From contig OX442418.1 of NCBI GenBank assembly GCA_949361645.1, forward strand, positions 11,566,632-11,630,631: 64,000 bases of DNA, written 5' to 3'. Positions 32,915 to 44,365 of the stretch are shown one piece after another (positions within the stretch are counted from its first letter, which is position 1; every line of letters starts with the position of its first letter). Made by a program: the position numbers and the translations under genes. Origin of the DNA: Spongilla lacustris (lineage: Eukaryota > Porifera > Demospongiae > Spongillida > Spongillidae). The notes below the pieces were generated by a model. That model did no database searches and had not been told where the DNA came from. It saw only the letters and a list, made by a program, of their open reading frames with translations.

Positions 32915-35134
32915 ATGGACGCAACACAAGTAGCCGCTCTGTGTTTGCTATCTGTTTACTTTTGGTCAAGTCTGGTAGTCGCCCAACCTCCTCCAAACAA
33001 CACTCTATACATCCTCTCTCTCCTCTCCTATCCTGCGGACAACGACTCGAGTCTCACTTCTGCGTTCTCTGATGGACCCACTATCGTGCAAGGAGCCAGG
33101 CTTGCCGTAGACCTCATCAACAGCGCATCACCCGTGTCGGACTATACCTTGGAACTCATCGAAGCAGACGACGGCTGTAATGCGTACGTGAGCTGGAATG
33201 GCGTTTCCAATCTCATCAACAACTTGTACTATAGCGATCAGAAGGTGGTCGCCATTATTGGTCCGGAATGTCCGGAATCTGCCGAAGCAGTCGGCTCCAT
33301 CACTGGACGGCCGCAAATAGCGTTGCTTAACATTCACTTAGCGGAAGTTTATGCTCTTTCAAATCGCTCCGTGTATCCGTACAGCTTCGGGATCAACGCG
33401 CCGCAGTACTTGGCGGTGGATGCGCTTAGAGCGCTTATCGTTAGTAACAACTGGACCAGATTTGGTGTACTCTACGACCTAGACCTATCGACCTACTATG
33501 ACATCTACCGATTGCTCGCTGAGGCAGTGAAAGGAGAGGCAGAGCTCGCCTTCACCTCGTCCGTGTCATCAACGTACATTCCCCTGACGGAGTTGAGCAA
33601 CACGTACGTGCGTGTTATCGTCTCCTTTCTCGATGCTGATATTCAAAAATCGGTGTTATGCCTAGCCTACCACAAAAACATGATTTATCCCCGCTACCAA
33701 TGGGTGCTGTTCACTTTTATGCGGTCTAGCAATGTATCCTTCGTGTATGGCGACGTGACGTACACGTGTAACAAAGATCAAATGGACGTTGCTCTTAATC
33801 GTAGCGTGTTTGCCGCTACAGGAAAGATTTACTCAGATGATGCACCAGTATCTGGAATTAGTATTTACGACGTTTTCGCGTGCTTTGGCAACCCATACTG
33901 CTATGAAATATTTGACGCAGTATGGGCTTTGGCATTGGCACTTAACAACTCCGTCGGTCCATTAAAGGAGAAAGGTCTATCTCTATCTGATTTCTCTTAT
34001 GGTAGCTACGACATCACCAATACCATTCGACAAGAACTACTGAAGTTAAGTTTCTCTGGAGTTTATCAAGCAGTGGTACAATTTGACCCCAACACAGGAT
34101 ATCCGCCTCCTGCTACACTTTACACATGTGTGTACCAGATAGGCCTAAAAGAATACGTCGCATGCTATCAAAACGGTACACTTTCATTTAATAGCGACGT
34201 CAATAGCAGCTTTATATCAGCCAGCTTCGATCAGGTACACGTGTCTGTATCCCTTCCCTTGGCGTGGATGGTGGTTGTGGTGGTCGTTGTGGCGCTCATT
34301 CTCCTATTGCTGATACATACACTCAACACGGTGTGCTGGAATGTGACGTCCATTAAAGCCTCCAGCTCCCAGCTGAACCATTTTGCTTATCTCGGATGCT
34401 ACCTCGTTCTCCTGGCCGAGCTACTGTACGCCGGCGTGGAGATGACGTCGGCGAATATACAGACAAAAACGGTCCTGTGCAATGCATTTCCATGGTGCTT
34501 GGTCCTCGGGTTTACGATGTTGTTTGCAACAGTATCCGTGAAAACGTTTCGACTTTACTATATATTTTCAGCATCTATGAAAGGACAACTATCCACTTCA
34601 ATTAAGTTGTATAACAGCTACTTGGCGGCCATTATAATAGGATTTGTTGTTACAAGTGCAGTCCTTTTGACAGCTTGGATCGTGTCTGATCCATTTGTGC
34701 GAGTGACCAAAAGTAATTCTGTTCCGTATGAAGACACTCTCGTCATAGTTATCAAAGATTTCTGCTACAACGAGAGCCAGAGCTACACCAAGTGGATTGC
34801 AGCAGTGGTTATATTCGAGGCAACACTTATAACGTCTTCTGCAGTGTTTGCATTCTTGAATAGAAAAGTAACGTTGAAGAAATTTCAAACCCAGAGCGTC
34901 ATTCTGCTAGCATACCTTTTAGCACTCACAAGCGTGGTGGGCGTGGTCGCATACTTTATCACAGCGAGTAATGGAGGTGACCAATCGTTACTGTTTGGTA
35001 TTGTGTGTCTCGTGCTCAGCGTCACCGTTTACCTCTGCATTTTCTTGTTATTCCTTCCTCCTGTTTTGCCCGCTTTGAAAATGTGCCGAAATAAATCGGC
35101 GCAATCGCATTCAGTTTTTTATATTAAATATTGA
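32915..35134 (+). CDS. GABA-B-like class C metabotropic receptor
   Basis: An uninterrupted 739-codon frame with no introns. Residues 1-23 are a signal peptide (ALCLLSVYFWSSLVVAQ). About 30-410 form a periplasmic-binding-protein-like ligand domain (GPTIVQGARLAVDLIN, VVAIIGPECPESAEAVGSI, NWTRFGVLYD) with several NxS/T glycosylation sites. Seven membrane spans follow (about 447-470, 489-508, 524-548, 569-590, 627-650, 662-685, 690-715). WCLVLGFTMLFATVSVKTFR in span 3 and the FLPPVLPALK end of span 7 are GABA-B-like. There is no Cys-rich domain between binding domain and membrane, unlike glutamate or calcium-sensing receptors. The C-tail is short (about 20 residues), with no coiled coil for heterodimer retention. 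Expected role: plasma-membrane G-protein-coupled receptor for a small amino-acid-like ligand; ligand unknown. Confidence 0.9.
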   Translation: MDATQVAALCLLSVYFWSSLVVAQPPPNNTLYILSLLSYPADNDSSLTSAFSDGPTIVQGARLAVDLINSASPVSDYTLELIEADDGCNAYVSWNGVSNLINNLYYSDQKVVAIIGPECPESAEAVGSITGRPQIALLNIHLAEVYALSNRSVYPYSFGINAPQYLAVDALRALIVSNNWTRFGVLYDLDLSTYYDIYRLLAEAVKGEAELAFTSSVSSTYIPLTELSNTYVRVIVSFLDADIQKSVLCLAYHKNMIYPRYQWVLFTFMRSSNVSFVYGDVTYTCNKDQMDVALNRSVFAATGKIYSDDAPVSGISIYDVFACFGNPYCYEIFDAVWALALALNNSVGPLKEKGLSLSDFSYGSYDITNTIRQELLKLSFSGVYQAVVQFDPNTGYPPPATLYTCVYQIGLKEYVACYQNGTLSFNSDVNSSFISASFDQVHVSVSLPLAWMVVVVVVVALILLLLIHTLNTVCWNVTSIKASSSQLNHFAYLGCYLVLLAELLYAGVEMTSANIQTKTVLCNAFPWCLVLGFTMLFATVSVKTFRLYYIFSASMKGQLSTSIKLYNSYLAAIIIGFVVTSAVLLTAWIVSDPFVRVTKSNSVPYEDTLVIVIKDFCYNESQSYTKWIAAVVIFEATLITSSAVFAFLNRKVTLKKFQTQSVILLAYLLALTSVVGVVAYFITASNGGDQSLLFGIVCLVLSVTVYLCIFLLFLPPVLPALKMCRNKSAQSHSVFYIKY

Positions 35135-35992
35135 TGTACCTTTATAACATTGTAGCAACTCCTTGAGCGCCAGCATGTACGTGTACATATTCAGTATGTT
35201 TGCATTGATTTGGTTACGTCATTATATAATCATAATTAATTTTATTTATATAATTATACTGCATACGTTTCCCGTGCGGCACAGTTTTTGCCGGGCAATT
35301 TCAAGCTGAATCTTGGAGATAACAGAAGACTGATACTGAATCTGCTAGCTTGTAGCCGACCTTAAGTTATTGGGTTAGTATACATATAATTACTACTAGA
35401 TATAGTACCGGTTATAGTTTCTCCCACATGAAGAATGTACACAATGACCTGAGGGACGCCAGGTGTGCATCTGTAGTGGTTTTGTAGTGTTCCTGGAATT
35501 TGAAGAGTTGTACTACTTCATTACTATATGCAGTAGGACAAATCACGTCGTGACAGCGTATACAACGTTAAGAAAAATTCCTACTAATTTGTTTCACACG
35601 TCAGTGCACGGTAATTTACCGATTGCGATCGCAATTGTCTTATATAATTGTATTCATTGGACCAGATTGCGCGTAGGGACAGGCATTTAGATGACAACTT
35701 CTCTAGACACCATTTATAGGGGTGTTTAAATAAATTATGGAATAGCCCAATATAGTACGCTATATACATGTATAGTATTCAGTGTCGTATAACACACTTC
35801 CTGCACCGATCAGCCGGTGTACTAAACCAAATTAACGTCCAGCTGCAGTTTGTGTTTATCAAATCTTACCGACCCGCCAGTGGCATAGCACGATATGCAC
35901 GTCAATGTGCGGGAAAAAATCTGGTCGGATTGGTAGTTGATGAAGGCATACTTATTGTGCCTGCATATAAGCCTATTGATTCATTAAGGGAG
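35135..35992. other. Intergenic, no gene recognised
   Basis: The 3' region of the receptor gene and AT-rich sequence up to the minisatellite. No clear AATAAA was found close after the stop codon. Confidence 0.4.
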
Positions 35993-36455
35993 CTACGTAA
36001 CCCAAGGGGTGCTGAATAACCCAAGGGGTGCTGCATAACCCAAGGGGTGCTACGTAACCCAAGGGGTGCTACGTAACCCAAGGGGTGCTACGTAACCCAA
36101 GGGGTGCTACGTAACCCAAGGGGTGCTACGTAACCCAAGGGGTGCTACGTAACCCAAGGGGTGCTACGTAACCCAAGGGGTGCTACGTAACCCAAGGGGT
36201 GCTACGTAACCCAAGGGGTGCTACGTAACCCAAGGGGTGCTACGTAACCCAAGGGTGCTACGTAACCCAAGGGGTGCTATACGTAACCCAATGGGTGCTG
36301 CATAACCCAAGGGGTGCTACGTAACCCAAGGGGTGCTACGTAACCCAAGGGGTGCTACGTAACCCAAGGGGTGCTACGTAACGCAAGGGGTGCTATACGT
36401 AACCCAATGGGTGCTACATAACCCATGGCCTAGGGGTGCTACGTAACCCAAGGGG
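35993..36455. repeat. 19-bp minisatellite, 24 units
   Basis: Tandem units of ACGTAACCCAAGGGGTGCT. I count 24 by the AACCCAA core. Central units are essentially identical. Variants cluster at both edges (ATAA for GTAA, ATGGG for AGGGG, a TAT insertion). There are no spacers, so it is not a CRISPR-like array. Confidence 0.95.
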
Positions 36456-38806
36456 CACTAGGAGGAAAGTGAGGTAGAGAAGCCAGCTGGAGCACTTGAT
36501 GTGGTCAGCATGTCACGGGCAACCAACCTCCAAACAAGTATGACAAAGGAATTCCACTTTAAAAATAAAAATAAAATAAAAAAATAAAACACACACCTGG
36601 AGCCCTGTGAAGGAGTAATGTCTAACAGGATGTACCACACAGCTGTTGCGAATGGTACATGTTTGCGGCATATTGATTCATTAGTTGGCATAGATTGTAT
36701 AGTAAATGATGCAGGAGTAGCACTGCCAGAGGACATCACAATGAACTGGTGCATGCCTATTAATAATCACCACTAGCCTACATGTAGTATAGAACTACAT
36801 GTATAGCACAGCTTCTACATGTAGCTGCCATAGCGCAAAGATATTACCAGTACTATATTTGCACAGCTCAACTGACCAATCATTAGTCATGATCATCCAC
36901 ACCAAAGGGTTAAATTAAATTGGCATGCACATCAGCTTTGGTATATGTTAGTTATCCTGCATCTCTATTTACATGTTTGTTTTGTCCCACTGAGGGACTT
37001 GAGATGACTGATATGGTGACCAAATGCTTCCGCTACTGAATCTACATAATGATACTTAACGCCAAACTCTTCACAAGTCTTCTTAATGATGGGCATTATT
37101 TTGGAGTAGTGACCTTGGTTGACCCGAGGGGGAGAGATGATGGGTAGTGTGGTGATTCAGGGCACCAGTTGCAAGTGTCCAAAACCAGCTGTCTGTAGCA
37201 TAGTTTAGGGTGGTGGCTACTTGCATCTCAGCCCTGCAACGTAGTACATGCATGTATATATTAATGCATGGTCACTCTAGATCTATTAATACACACATAT
37301 GAAGGGCTCTACTTTCATGCAAATATTTTGTTGCTTAGATCGGGTCAATAGGTTTGAGTGTGTGTGTTTCATGTGTGCATTACGTTTGCTAGTTTGCTAC
37401 AATGAAAGACATGCCTTCTATATATAATCTGATTCCTGTACCAAAACATGCATGACCCTGACCTTACTCCATCGTTTTCACACCAATATTAGATGAGTAA
37501 TAGCCTGAGATTTGACCATTTTGTAGAATGAATTCAAGATTGAATTATGCAATGTGATGCAACGCTAATAAATCAGTATAACTCAGATTAAAATCAACCA
37601 CAGGATTTCTTTTATATACATTACAATGATTAGGTAGATACTATTAATCCAAATAGATTTAAATTATTGTAAGCAACTAAGTAATATTGTATCAAAACCC
37701 TCATGAATCAACATACTCAAAACCCTGTTATTGAACAGCAAGGATAGAGAAAAGTTATATTAATAATTATGCTAAAGTTATGAGCCTGCTGTATAACAGT
37801 ATGTTACTAAGCTCAGTCACATTTATCATGACTTTTATGAATGTTGAAGATGTTATGAGATAAATGATTCTAATAGTCTGTTATTAAATGGTAACCACCA
37901 CTTAAACAAGCTTGACTTGTTGTTTTTAATATTAACAAATACATGCAAATCAAACTTTTATTCAAGTTATTTATCTAGAGGGTAGTCAGATTTTCATAGC
38001 ATGATTCATATTTGCCTAACTTATTTATAAATTGATGATCCTATTAAAAATATCATTTGCAAGTGTTGCGTTCTTTTGTGGCCACCCTGCATGTATATAC
38101 ATATATGAATGGTTGTCATTCAAAGTATAGAATACGTGCACACTTCACTGTGTCCCCATTACATGCATATGGGCATGCATTGGTCACACAAGCTGACTAT
38201 GCTGCAGTTGGTTGAATTGCTAGGCTTGATCCTCTCCCTGCAAGGGCTTGTAGGTCTTCCATTCCCAAACATTCCCATGTACACGTAGGTTGCTTTCATT
38301 GGCACTTGTGCAATGTGAGCTACTCTGTAAGGTAATTGTATTATACTGGCTAGATCAAAGAATAATGAGGACATCTGCTGAAACAACTTCAGGAACAAAA
38401 GATGTGATGTACTTGCACATGCAGGTATAGCTCAGAAACTTATGCATGACACTCATCAAGTAGTGCTTGCCATATGACACTAAATTAAATTAAATGCTTT
38501 ATGCCAATTTAATAAAAAATTTCCGACATCTCAACGGTAAAAAAAATAAAATACAAGTTGATACAATTGCAAAACCATAATTATAATACTCATGCTCTAC
38601 ATTTGCCTATAAGTTCAAAGTTCTGCACTTCGTTTTTTAAAAAGCAAAAAAAGAAACAAAACAATGAAAACATAAAAGGGGAGGGGAATCTTCTAAAAAA
38701 TCAGCAGTAAAAAAAAAGTGAACATATTGCAGTGCAGTATGATACGATGCTATCAACTATCAGATATGTGGAAATGGTTTGCAGTGCATTCATTTTAAAG
38801 TAATCT
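36456..38806. other. Intergenic, no gene recognised
   Basis: AT-rich. A plus-strand frame at about 36597-36776 (LEPCEGVMSNRMYHTAVANG...) looks faintly protein-like but has no splice acceptor and no recognised family. A-rich runs occur near 36558-36590 and 38520-38720. Confidence 0.4.
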
Positions 38807-40683
38807 TTATGTAGGAAGTGGTGGCTGCAGCATTTGTATGCAAACTTCACCTTCAAGATAACCTTTCTGAAGTGTCAAGTTTTTAGCTGGTGCAAAATCG
38901 TCTGGTGTGTATCTGTTAGAAGGCTTTATCTTTCCAAGAAGTCCTACAAACTGATAAGCAGCTGCCACTAGCTCACTGCAGAAGAGACTACTGAGGTCCT
39001 CATGTTGGGTGTTCAGAAAGGCAAAGTACTCATCTGAAAAATTGATAGCAGACCTTATCAACTGCAGGTGGTTTTTTTCATATGGTTTTCCATGCATCTG
39101 TTTCCTGAACTCGACTAACTTCAGGTAGATGTCTTGTCTCGTCCTGCTGTCAATACCTTTAAGATGCCTCACAGCTATTCGGTTGTACCAGCCAGAGAAC
39201 ACTTTGTCCTGCAGTGGTGTTAGCTGGACCCCAGATAGGACCTTGCCGCTCTCTAAGTCAACAGCACCTGTGGTCGATTCATGCATGGAATAGGGAATGT
39301 GTTCATGCAAGCCGGATCATAAGTCACTATGTAATGTACATGTATGTAATGTAACGTATACATGTATAATGACCGTCTGTATATATATGACATATTGACT
39401 ATGCAATGCATTTTGATTATCAGCATCACTTGCCTGCCCGATTTGGTGTTGCCTCAAGAACAAACACTTCAGAGGTAAACTTCGGACATATTGCCTGCAA
39501 GTGAAGTGTGTGACAATACATATAAGTTGAAGAGTAACACATCTACATTATACCAGTTTATAAAAAAGCAATATCAAAGTTAACTTACAATAGCGCAATG
39601 TGAATAGTTGGATTGGGTGAAAAATTTGATGATAGTACCGCTTGTTGAGACACCTGAGAAGAGAACTATGTCTCCAGTTTTAATGTGGGATTTCAAAGCC
39701 TCAAAAGGTACCTCGGAGACTCCTGCAGGTAGCGCTTTAGTTTCACTGCTGCATGGGAATAATCAATACCAATTGCTTACATGATCACTATGCATTATTG
39801 TTGTATGTGCATGTGCTAAATTGCCATTTTAATCATGGTCCGTGCAAACATTAGCAAAACAAATATAATATATTGCCAATCAAAATGGCAGATGCCAATA
39901 TATACAAACAATACTGGTTGGCAGTTGCATCAGTTATTTAGGTGTACAGCATGTGGGTGTGTTTCCATTTACTTGCAATTGTGTGTGTTGTGCATTTTAT
40001 ACTTACTTTAACATTCTACTTAGCAGCGGTCCTTCACCAGACGCCATTGGGCCAACATGAGGTTTTGGGATTCTAATGTGTCGACTGCCTTTCCCGCCAT
40101 CTGCAAGTGGCAGATGTTTCCTGAGCTCCTCCGGTTTTATTGTCAAAGTAGCTAGCCCGTTGTCTAACAGTCCCAAGTCCTTGAACACCAAGGACAGCGT
40201 AAGAGTACAAGCAATGGCGCTTCTTTCTTCGGGAGTCTTCCCGGCCATTATGGCTACCACCTCTGCATCGGAGTAGGATATCCCCCGAATTTTCTCCACG
40301 AGTGAAATTGTTGTCTCTGAGCTGATGAGGCTTGGCCTCTTAGCCAGCTTTAAGACACTAACGAATTTGTAATCTCCGTAAAATATTCTGTTCTGTGCTG
40401 TTACGAGGTGAAGGTTTCGCCGGTTCCTATCGAAAGCCTCTATTCTCAGCGGCTTGGTTTGGGTTTTCACGAGTAGCAGCGGGAACTGGGGATCCAGGTG
40501 ACCTGCTCGCACGAAGATGCCATAGTGTGGCGTCTCCTGGCCGTCTCTCTGCAGAACGGCCACGTCCCCAGTACTCAGCGACGGCTCAATCTCTTCGAAT
40601 TCCTCGATCTCGATCTCTGTCGTCGATGCATGTGTCACGCCCCATTCATGACTTTGAGGTGATTCAGAAGTTTCCTGCGCCAT
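38807..40683 (-). CDS. Tandem YiiX/C92-like permuted papain-fold protein
   Basis: Four minus-strand exons: 40683-40007, 39748-39589, 39494-39434, 39267-38807. Phases agree throughout and give 452 aa. The start is the ATG at 40683 (MAQETSE). The C-terminal domain (about 250-430) has GDIVLF, then NYSHCAI (candidate catalytic His276) and LFCSELVAAAYQFVGLL (candidate catalytic Cys396), the His-first, Cys-later order of the permuted YaeF/YiiX (peptidase C92) family. The N-terminal domain (about 38-175) repeats the plan: GDVAVL, PHYGIFV (His53) and AIACTLTLSLVFKDLGLL (Cys159). No signal peptide or membrane span, so probably cytosolic. Family members act on amide or lipid-linked substrates; the substrate here is unknown. 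Intron 3 has a GC donor (CAG/GCAAGT). Confidence 0.8.
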
Positions 40684-41427
40684 CACTTACGTCAGATTCC
40701 CCTCACAGAGTATTAATTAGGCGACTTTTGTAAGGGAAGGCATCTGTTTATGCCGACACAGGGGCGGATCCAGGGTTTTGGGAAAGGGGGGTCCTATAAA
40801 TATATTCACAACTGGGGGAGGGTTACGGGAGGGGGTGCGTTTGTTTAGCATGAAATTCACCAATACAAACATCACGCGATATCCGGATTACTAGAGCATG
40901 GATAGCGACGAGAAAACTCTTCATTCTTCACAATACTGTGGTTCCTACTGCTACTTCGTGACGCAAAGCTTTTATGAATTTGTGACCGAAGCGTGCACGT
41001 GGCCATGCACCTGCCAAAATGTCGTAGTGATGTCGGTCTCTAAACGACTCATGTATGTTTTACTATGGTATTAGTACTTTTGGTTTGTTTAGCTCTATAG
41101 CTACGGTAATAACCTGCTTTCAATTCTGAGGAAAAGAATCTGAGATCCATCCCATTCACGTTTTTTGTACCTCAATTCCTGCTCACACCATAGATATTTG
41201 ATACATGGATTGGAAACCTCTCACGTGATCCATTAGGACTCGTACAATCCGCGTTTCGCTTTTTTGGTGCGTGGGCGTACAGCTATCCTAGCTTTTTGAG
41301 CCTTTTCTAGCACTTAACGCGTGTTTTACTGGTAATATATGTTCGTATAGGTTAGTTGTCAATCTGTATACAACCCTACTCATTGTTAGGGCAGGTTGAA
41401 CGTTGATTATAGTTCATAGACGGCTTG
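40684..41427. other. Upstream region of the C92-like gene
   Basis: No gene recognised. At about 40760 lies a single copy of the end motif CAGGGGCGGATCCAGGG, as at the ends of the element at 8001-8292; I found no partner end. Confidence 0.45.
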
Positions 41428-42068
41428 AAGGCTTTGTGCGACTGTATCGTGAGTATGGTAAGTCGTATAGGAACCATCTAAGCAGTTTCAGATACTTCAC
41501 TACGAAAGCTATGAGGTTGACTAACCTACATGTATCTGTAGCGTGTAGTTCCTAGCGTGTACGGTGTTAGGTGCTATATAAGGCCCACTGTTTGTGCGAC
41601 TGTAACACGTTTCCATATGCACGCCTGTAGGATTAAAAGACTGAAAAGTGTAGTGCACACATCGTGGTGTATGGTGAAGTGTATCTTTCTGCTTGTCGTA
41701 CTATGTATGAGCTGGTGTTTAAAAATTTGCGTAACAGGTTATGATTGACTAATATACACAGCAAGGCTTTGTGGGACTGTACTATGAGTACGGTAAGTCG
41801 CATATGAACCATCTAAGCAGTTTCTGATACTTCCCTACGAAAGCTATTAGTTTGCCAACGTACATCTGATCTGTCATTATGTCTGTAGCGTTTAGGGTGT
41901 TCGGTGCTATGTGATGCCCACTGTTCAGTTGTTTGTGGGACTGTAACACGTTTTTATATGCACGCCTGTGAATTAGAAGACTGAAAAGTGGAGTTCACAC
42001 GTCGTGGTGTATGGGGATGTGCATACTAGACTATGAGCTTGTATTTAAAAAAAAAAAACATCGTAACA
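41428..42068. repeat. Two-copy tandem repeat, period about 335 bp
   Basis: Copy 1 (41428-41762) and copy 2 (41763-42068) share long blocks such as AACCATCTAAGCAGTTTC, CTACGAAAGCTAT, ACTGTAACACGTTT and TCGTGGTGTATGG, with indels and substitutions between them. Non-coding. Confidence 0.85.
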
Positions 42069-44365
42069 GACAGCTATCCATAAAACCCCAACTAACGACC
42101 ACTTCCGGACTGCACGTAACTAATGACATTCATTACTGGGTTTCCAAATCCATGTATCAAATATCTATGCTCACACGCACCATTGGATCGATCGCGCGAT
42201 TAAATACCAATTAACCTTAACCATACATGCAAAATTAAATTTCGTTAATAGGAGGATTTAGTTAGATCGATATAGATCCAATGTGCAAGCTTGCAAATCC
42301 AAGGATGCATAGATTACAGTATGCATTACGGCATTCGGGGGGAGGGGGGGCGGCGTCACGTGTGTGTTACTGAGGCAACCACCAATTACAACCGTCATTG
42401 TTATGACGTCATAGTCATGCGAAACAATGCTGTACATGTATTGTGTTTCCAATCCGGTATTTAATCAATGAATTCTTAGTAGGTGATTCTACCTTCGAAG
42501 GCAGGCGGGGAAAATTGTGTTCGATCAAAGATTAACTGAAAAGTCGACGTCGTTGACCGATCATTGTTCTAACTCATTATCAATTTTAAAAGTGCATCCT
42601 TGATATACATGTGTACATGCAACGGCCTGCATGAAAGAAAGGGTAAAGCCGGTTACAACAGGTTACATAACTAACATGTGAATCAGGACTGCCATCAGGT
42701 TACATAACTGGATGGCCTGTTACATAACTGGCATCCAGTTACATACATTTGGTGTACATTTTTAAAAAAATGCACATTCCAATGTACAACCCGCCTTATG
42801 GTTCAAATTATATACCCATATTACATGTCCTGCTCAAAAGAAAGCAAGGTCAGTTGTTACATTGCAAGCATTCTAGATATTGAGCATAGCTTGTATGTCA
42901 AATGTAGTAATGGTTATTTATTAAAATTGGTTATTAAAAGCATTGCAATTACATCTACAATTATATGCACATGCATGCAGTGCGAAATGGTCATTACCAG
43001 GATAGCTCACTATAAGTTAGATGTCTGTATACTCTTTGTCTTTACATGTAATTTTATATGTATGCACTCGATGCAAAGGTTATTTGTTATTGAGGTTAGT
43101 TCTCTGACCCCTCCACCTACTCCACACCTTCACACCAGTTCTTTGCCCTTCTCCTCTCCAGCCACCTTAACATAACAGTCTTATCACACAACACTTGTGC
43201 CTACTCCTTGGTAGTGTGCTTCGAATAGAGGTATCAAAATGATGATCAATGCCAAGAATACCTATTTCTAAAAGCCCACGCCTGAAAAGGCCGATTGTGT
43301 GTACAACGCAATCCAGGCATGCATATCACAAGGTATATGGAAGGGATGGTAAATGTTGAAGGATTGAAGTTGAAGGGATCTGTTGGGTCCAACCACAAGA
43401 GTATTGATTATCGAGGTGTCCACAGTTCAGAGATTCATACTTTAACTTATGTATCAGGGATTCAAAACCTATACAGTATGCTTGCATTTCAAGGGTGTGG
43501 TTCCACTGTAACTGGGGTGAGGTAGTTCGGTGCACATAAATTTTCCTGTTGTATGACACTGGACCCACATACCTACATGAACCCACATACCTACATGCAC
43601 ACATAGATGTACATTATATTGAGTTAGGATTAAAGGAAGATAGGGTAGGCTCGAAGGGCCTCTAGGGTTTAGGGTTTAGGGCTGCGCAAAGCATGCTAGG
43701 CATACAATTTTACATCCAGAGCACAAATCCGGTGTCAAATTACACCCAGGGTGCTACCCGGACCCCAAACATTGGATGAAACCTGTCGAATATCCCTGAA
43801 ACGTATTGCAGTGCGGTACACAGAACTGTCGAGGAGGGTATGCACCCTCCTGTGATTGTGTAGCTAGTTTGTTTTACATGTAATGGATTCTGAGTTGGTA
43901 GGAATATGTGGACATCTCTGGAGATTGCCTCTTTCCCGGGCCCTATTTTTCAAGGCCTGAAAGCTAAGTTATGAATCAAATTGCACTGAGTAAATGAGAC
44001 TCAATTTCTACACATGACGTATGATGTCATATCAAAGAACAAAGAGAAATTTTAAAAACTGGTATCGTCCCCAGTCTCACTTACGTAAGTGAGTCAGATG
44101 GGAACGAGACTTCCTAATAAGCATGATTTACGGAGGTTCATTTTTCCCCGACGAGTTTTAAAAAATCACGTGGTTCAGATTCAAAGTTCGCGCGCTCGCT
44201 GGCTAACCTGGCTTGGCCAAACTTGGCGATTGAAAACCAAAAGTGATCATGGATATGGGTAGTGGTGAGTAAACTGTTTTCATACATGTAAGTGGTGATA
44301 TTATCAGCTTGTGCTCCGAGGCCTAAGTAATGTACTGGGTATTAAAAAAAAAAAAACATTTTTCT
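42069..44365. other. No gene recognised
   Basis: AT-rich. Contains a G-rich run near 42339-42350, short repeats of GTTACATAACTGG at 42660-42750, and three TTTAGGG copies near 43665-43680. A plus-strand frame at 42798-43175 is Cys/Ile-rich without homology that I recognise. Confidence 0.4.

Noticed and set aside
35993..36455. CRISPR-like array
   Set aside because: Units are directly tandem with no spacers and the context is eukaryotic; it is a minisatellite.
36597..36776. 60-codon open stretch LEPCEGVMSNRMYH...
   Set aside because: No acceptor site or start and no recognisable family; noted only in the intergenic entry.
42798..43175. 125-codon plus-strand open frame
   Set aside because: AT-rich composition, no recognisable domain, no splice or promoter support.
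43660..43685. Telomere-like TTTAGGG repeats
   Set aside because: Only about three copies; not a telomere or a clear interstitial telomeric array.
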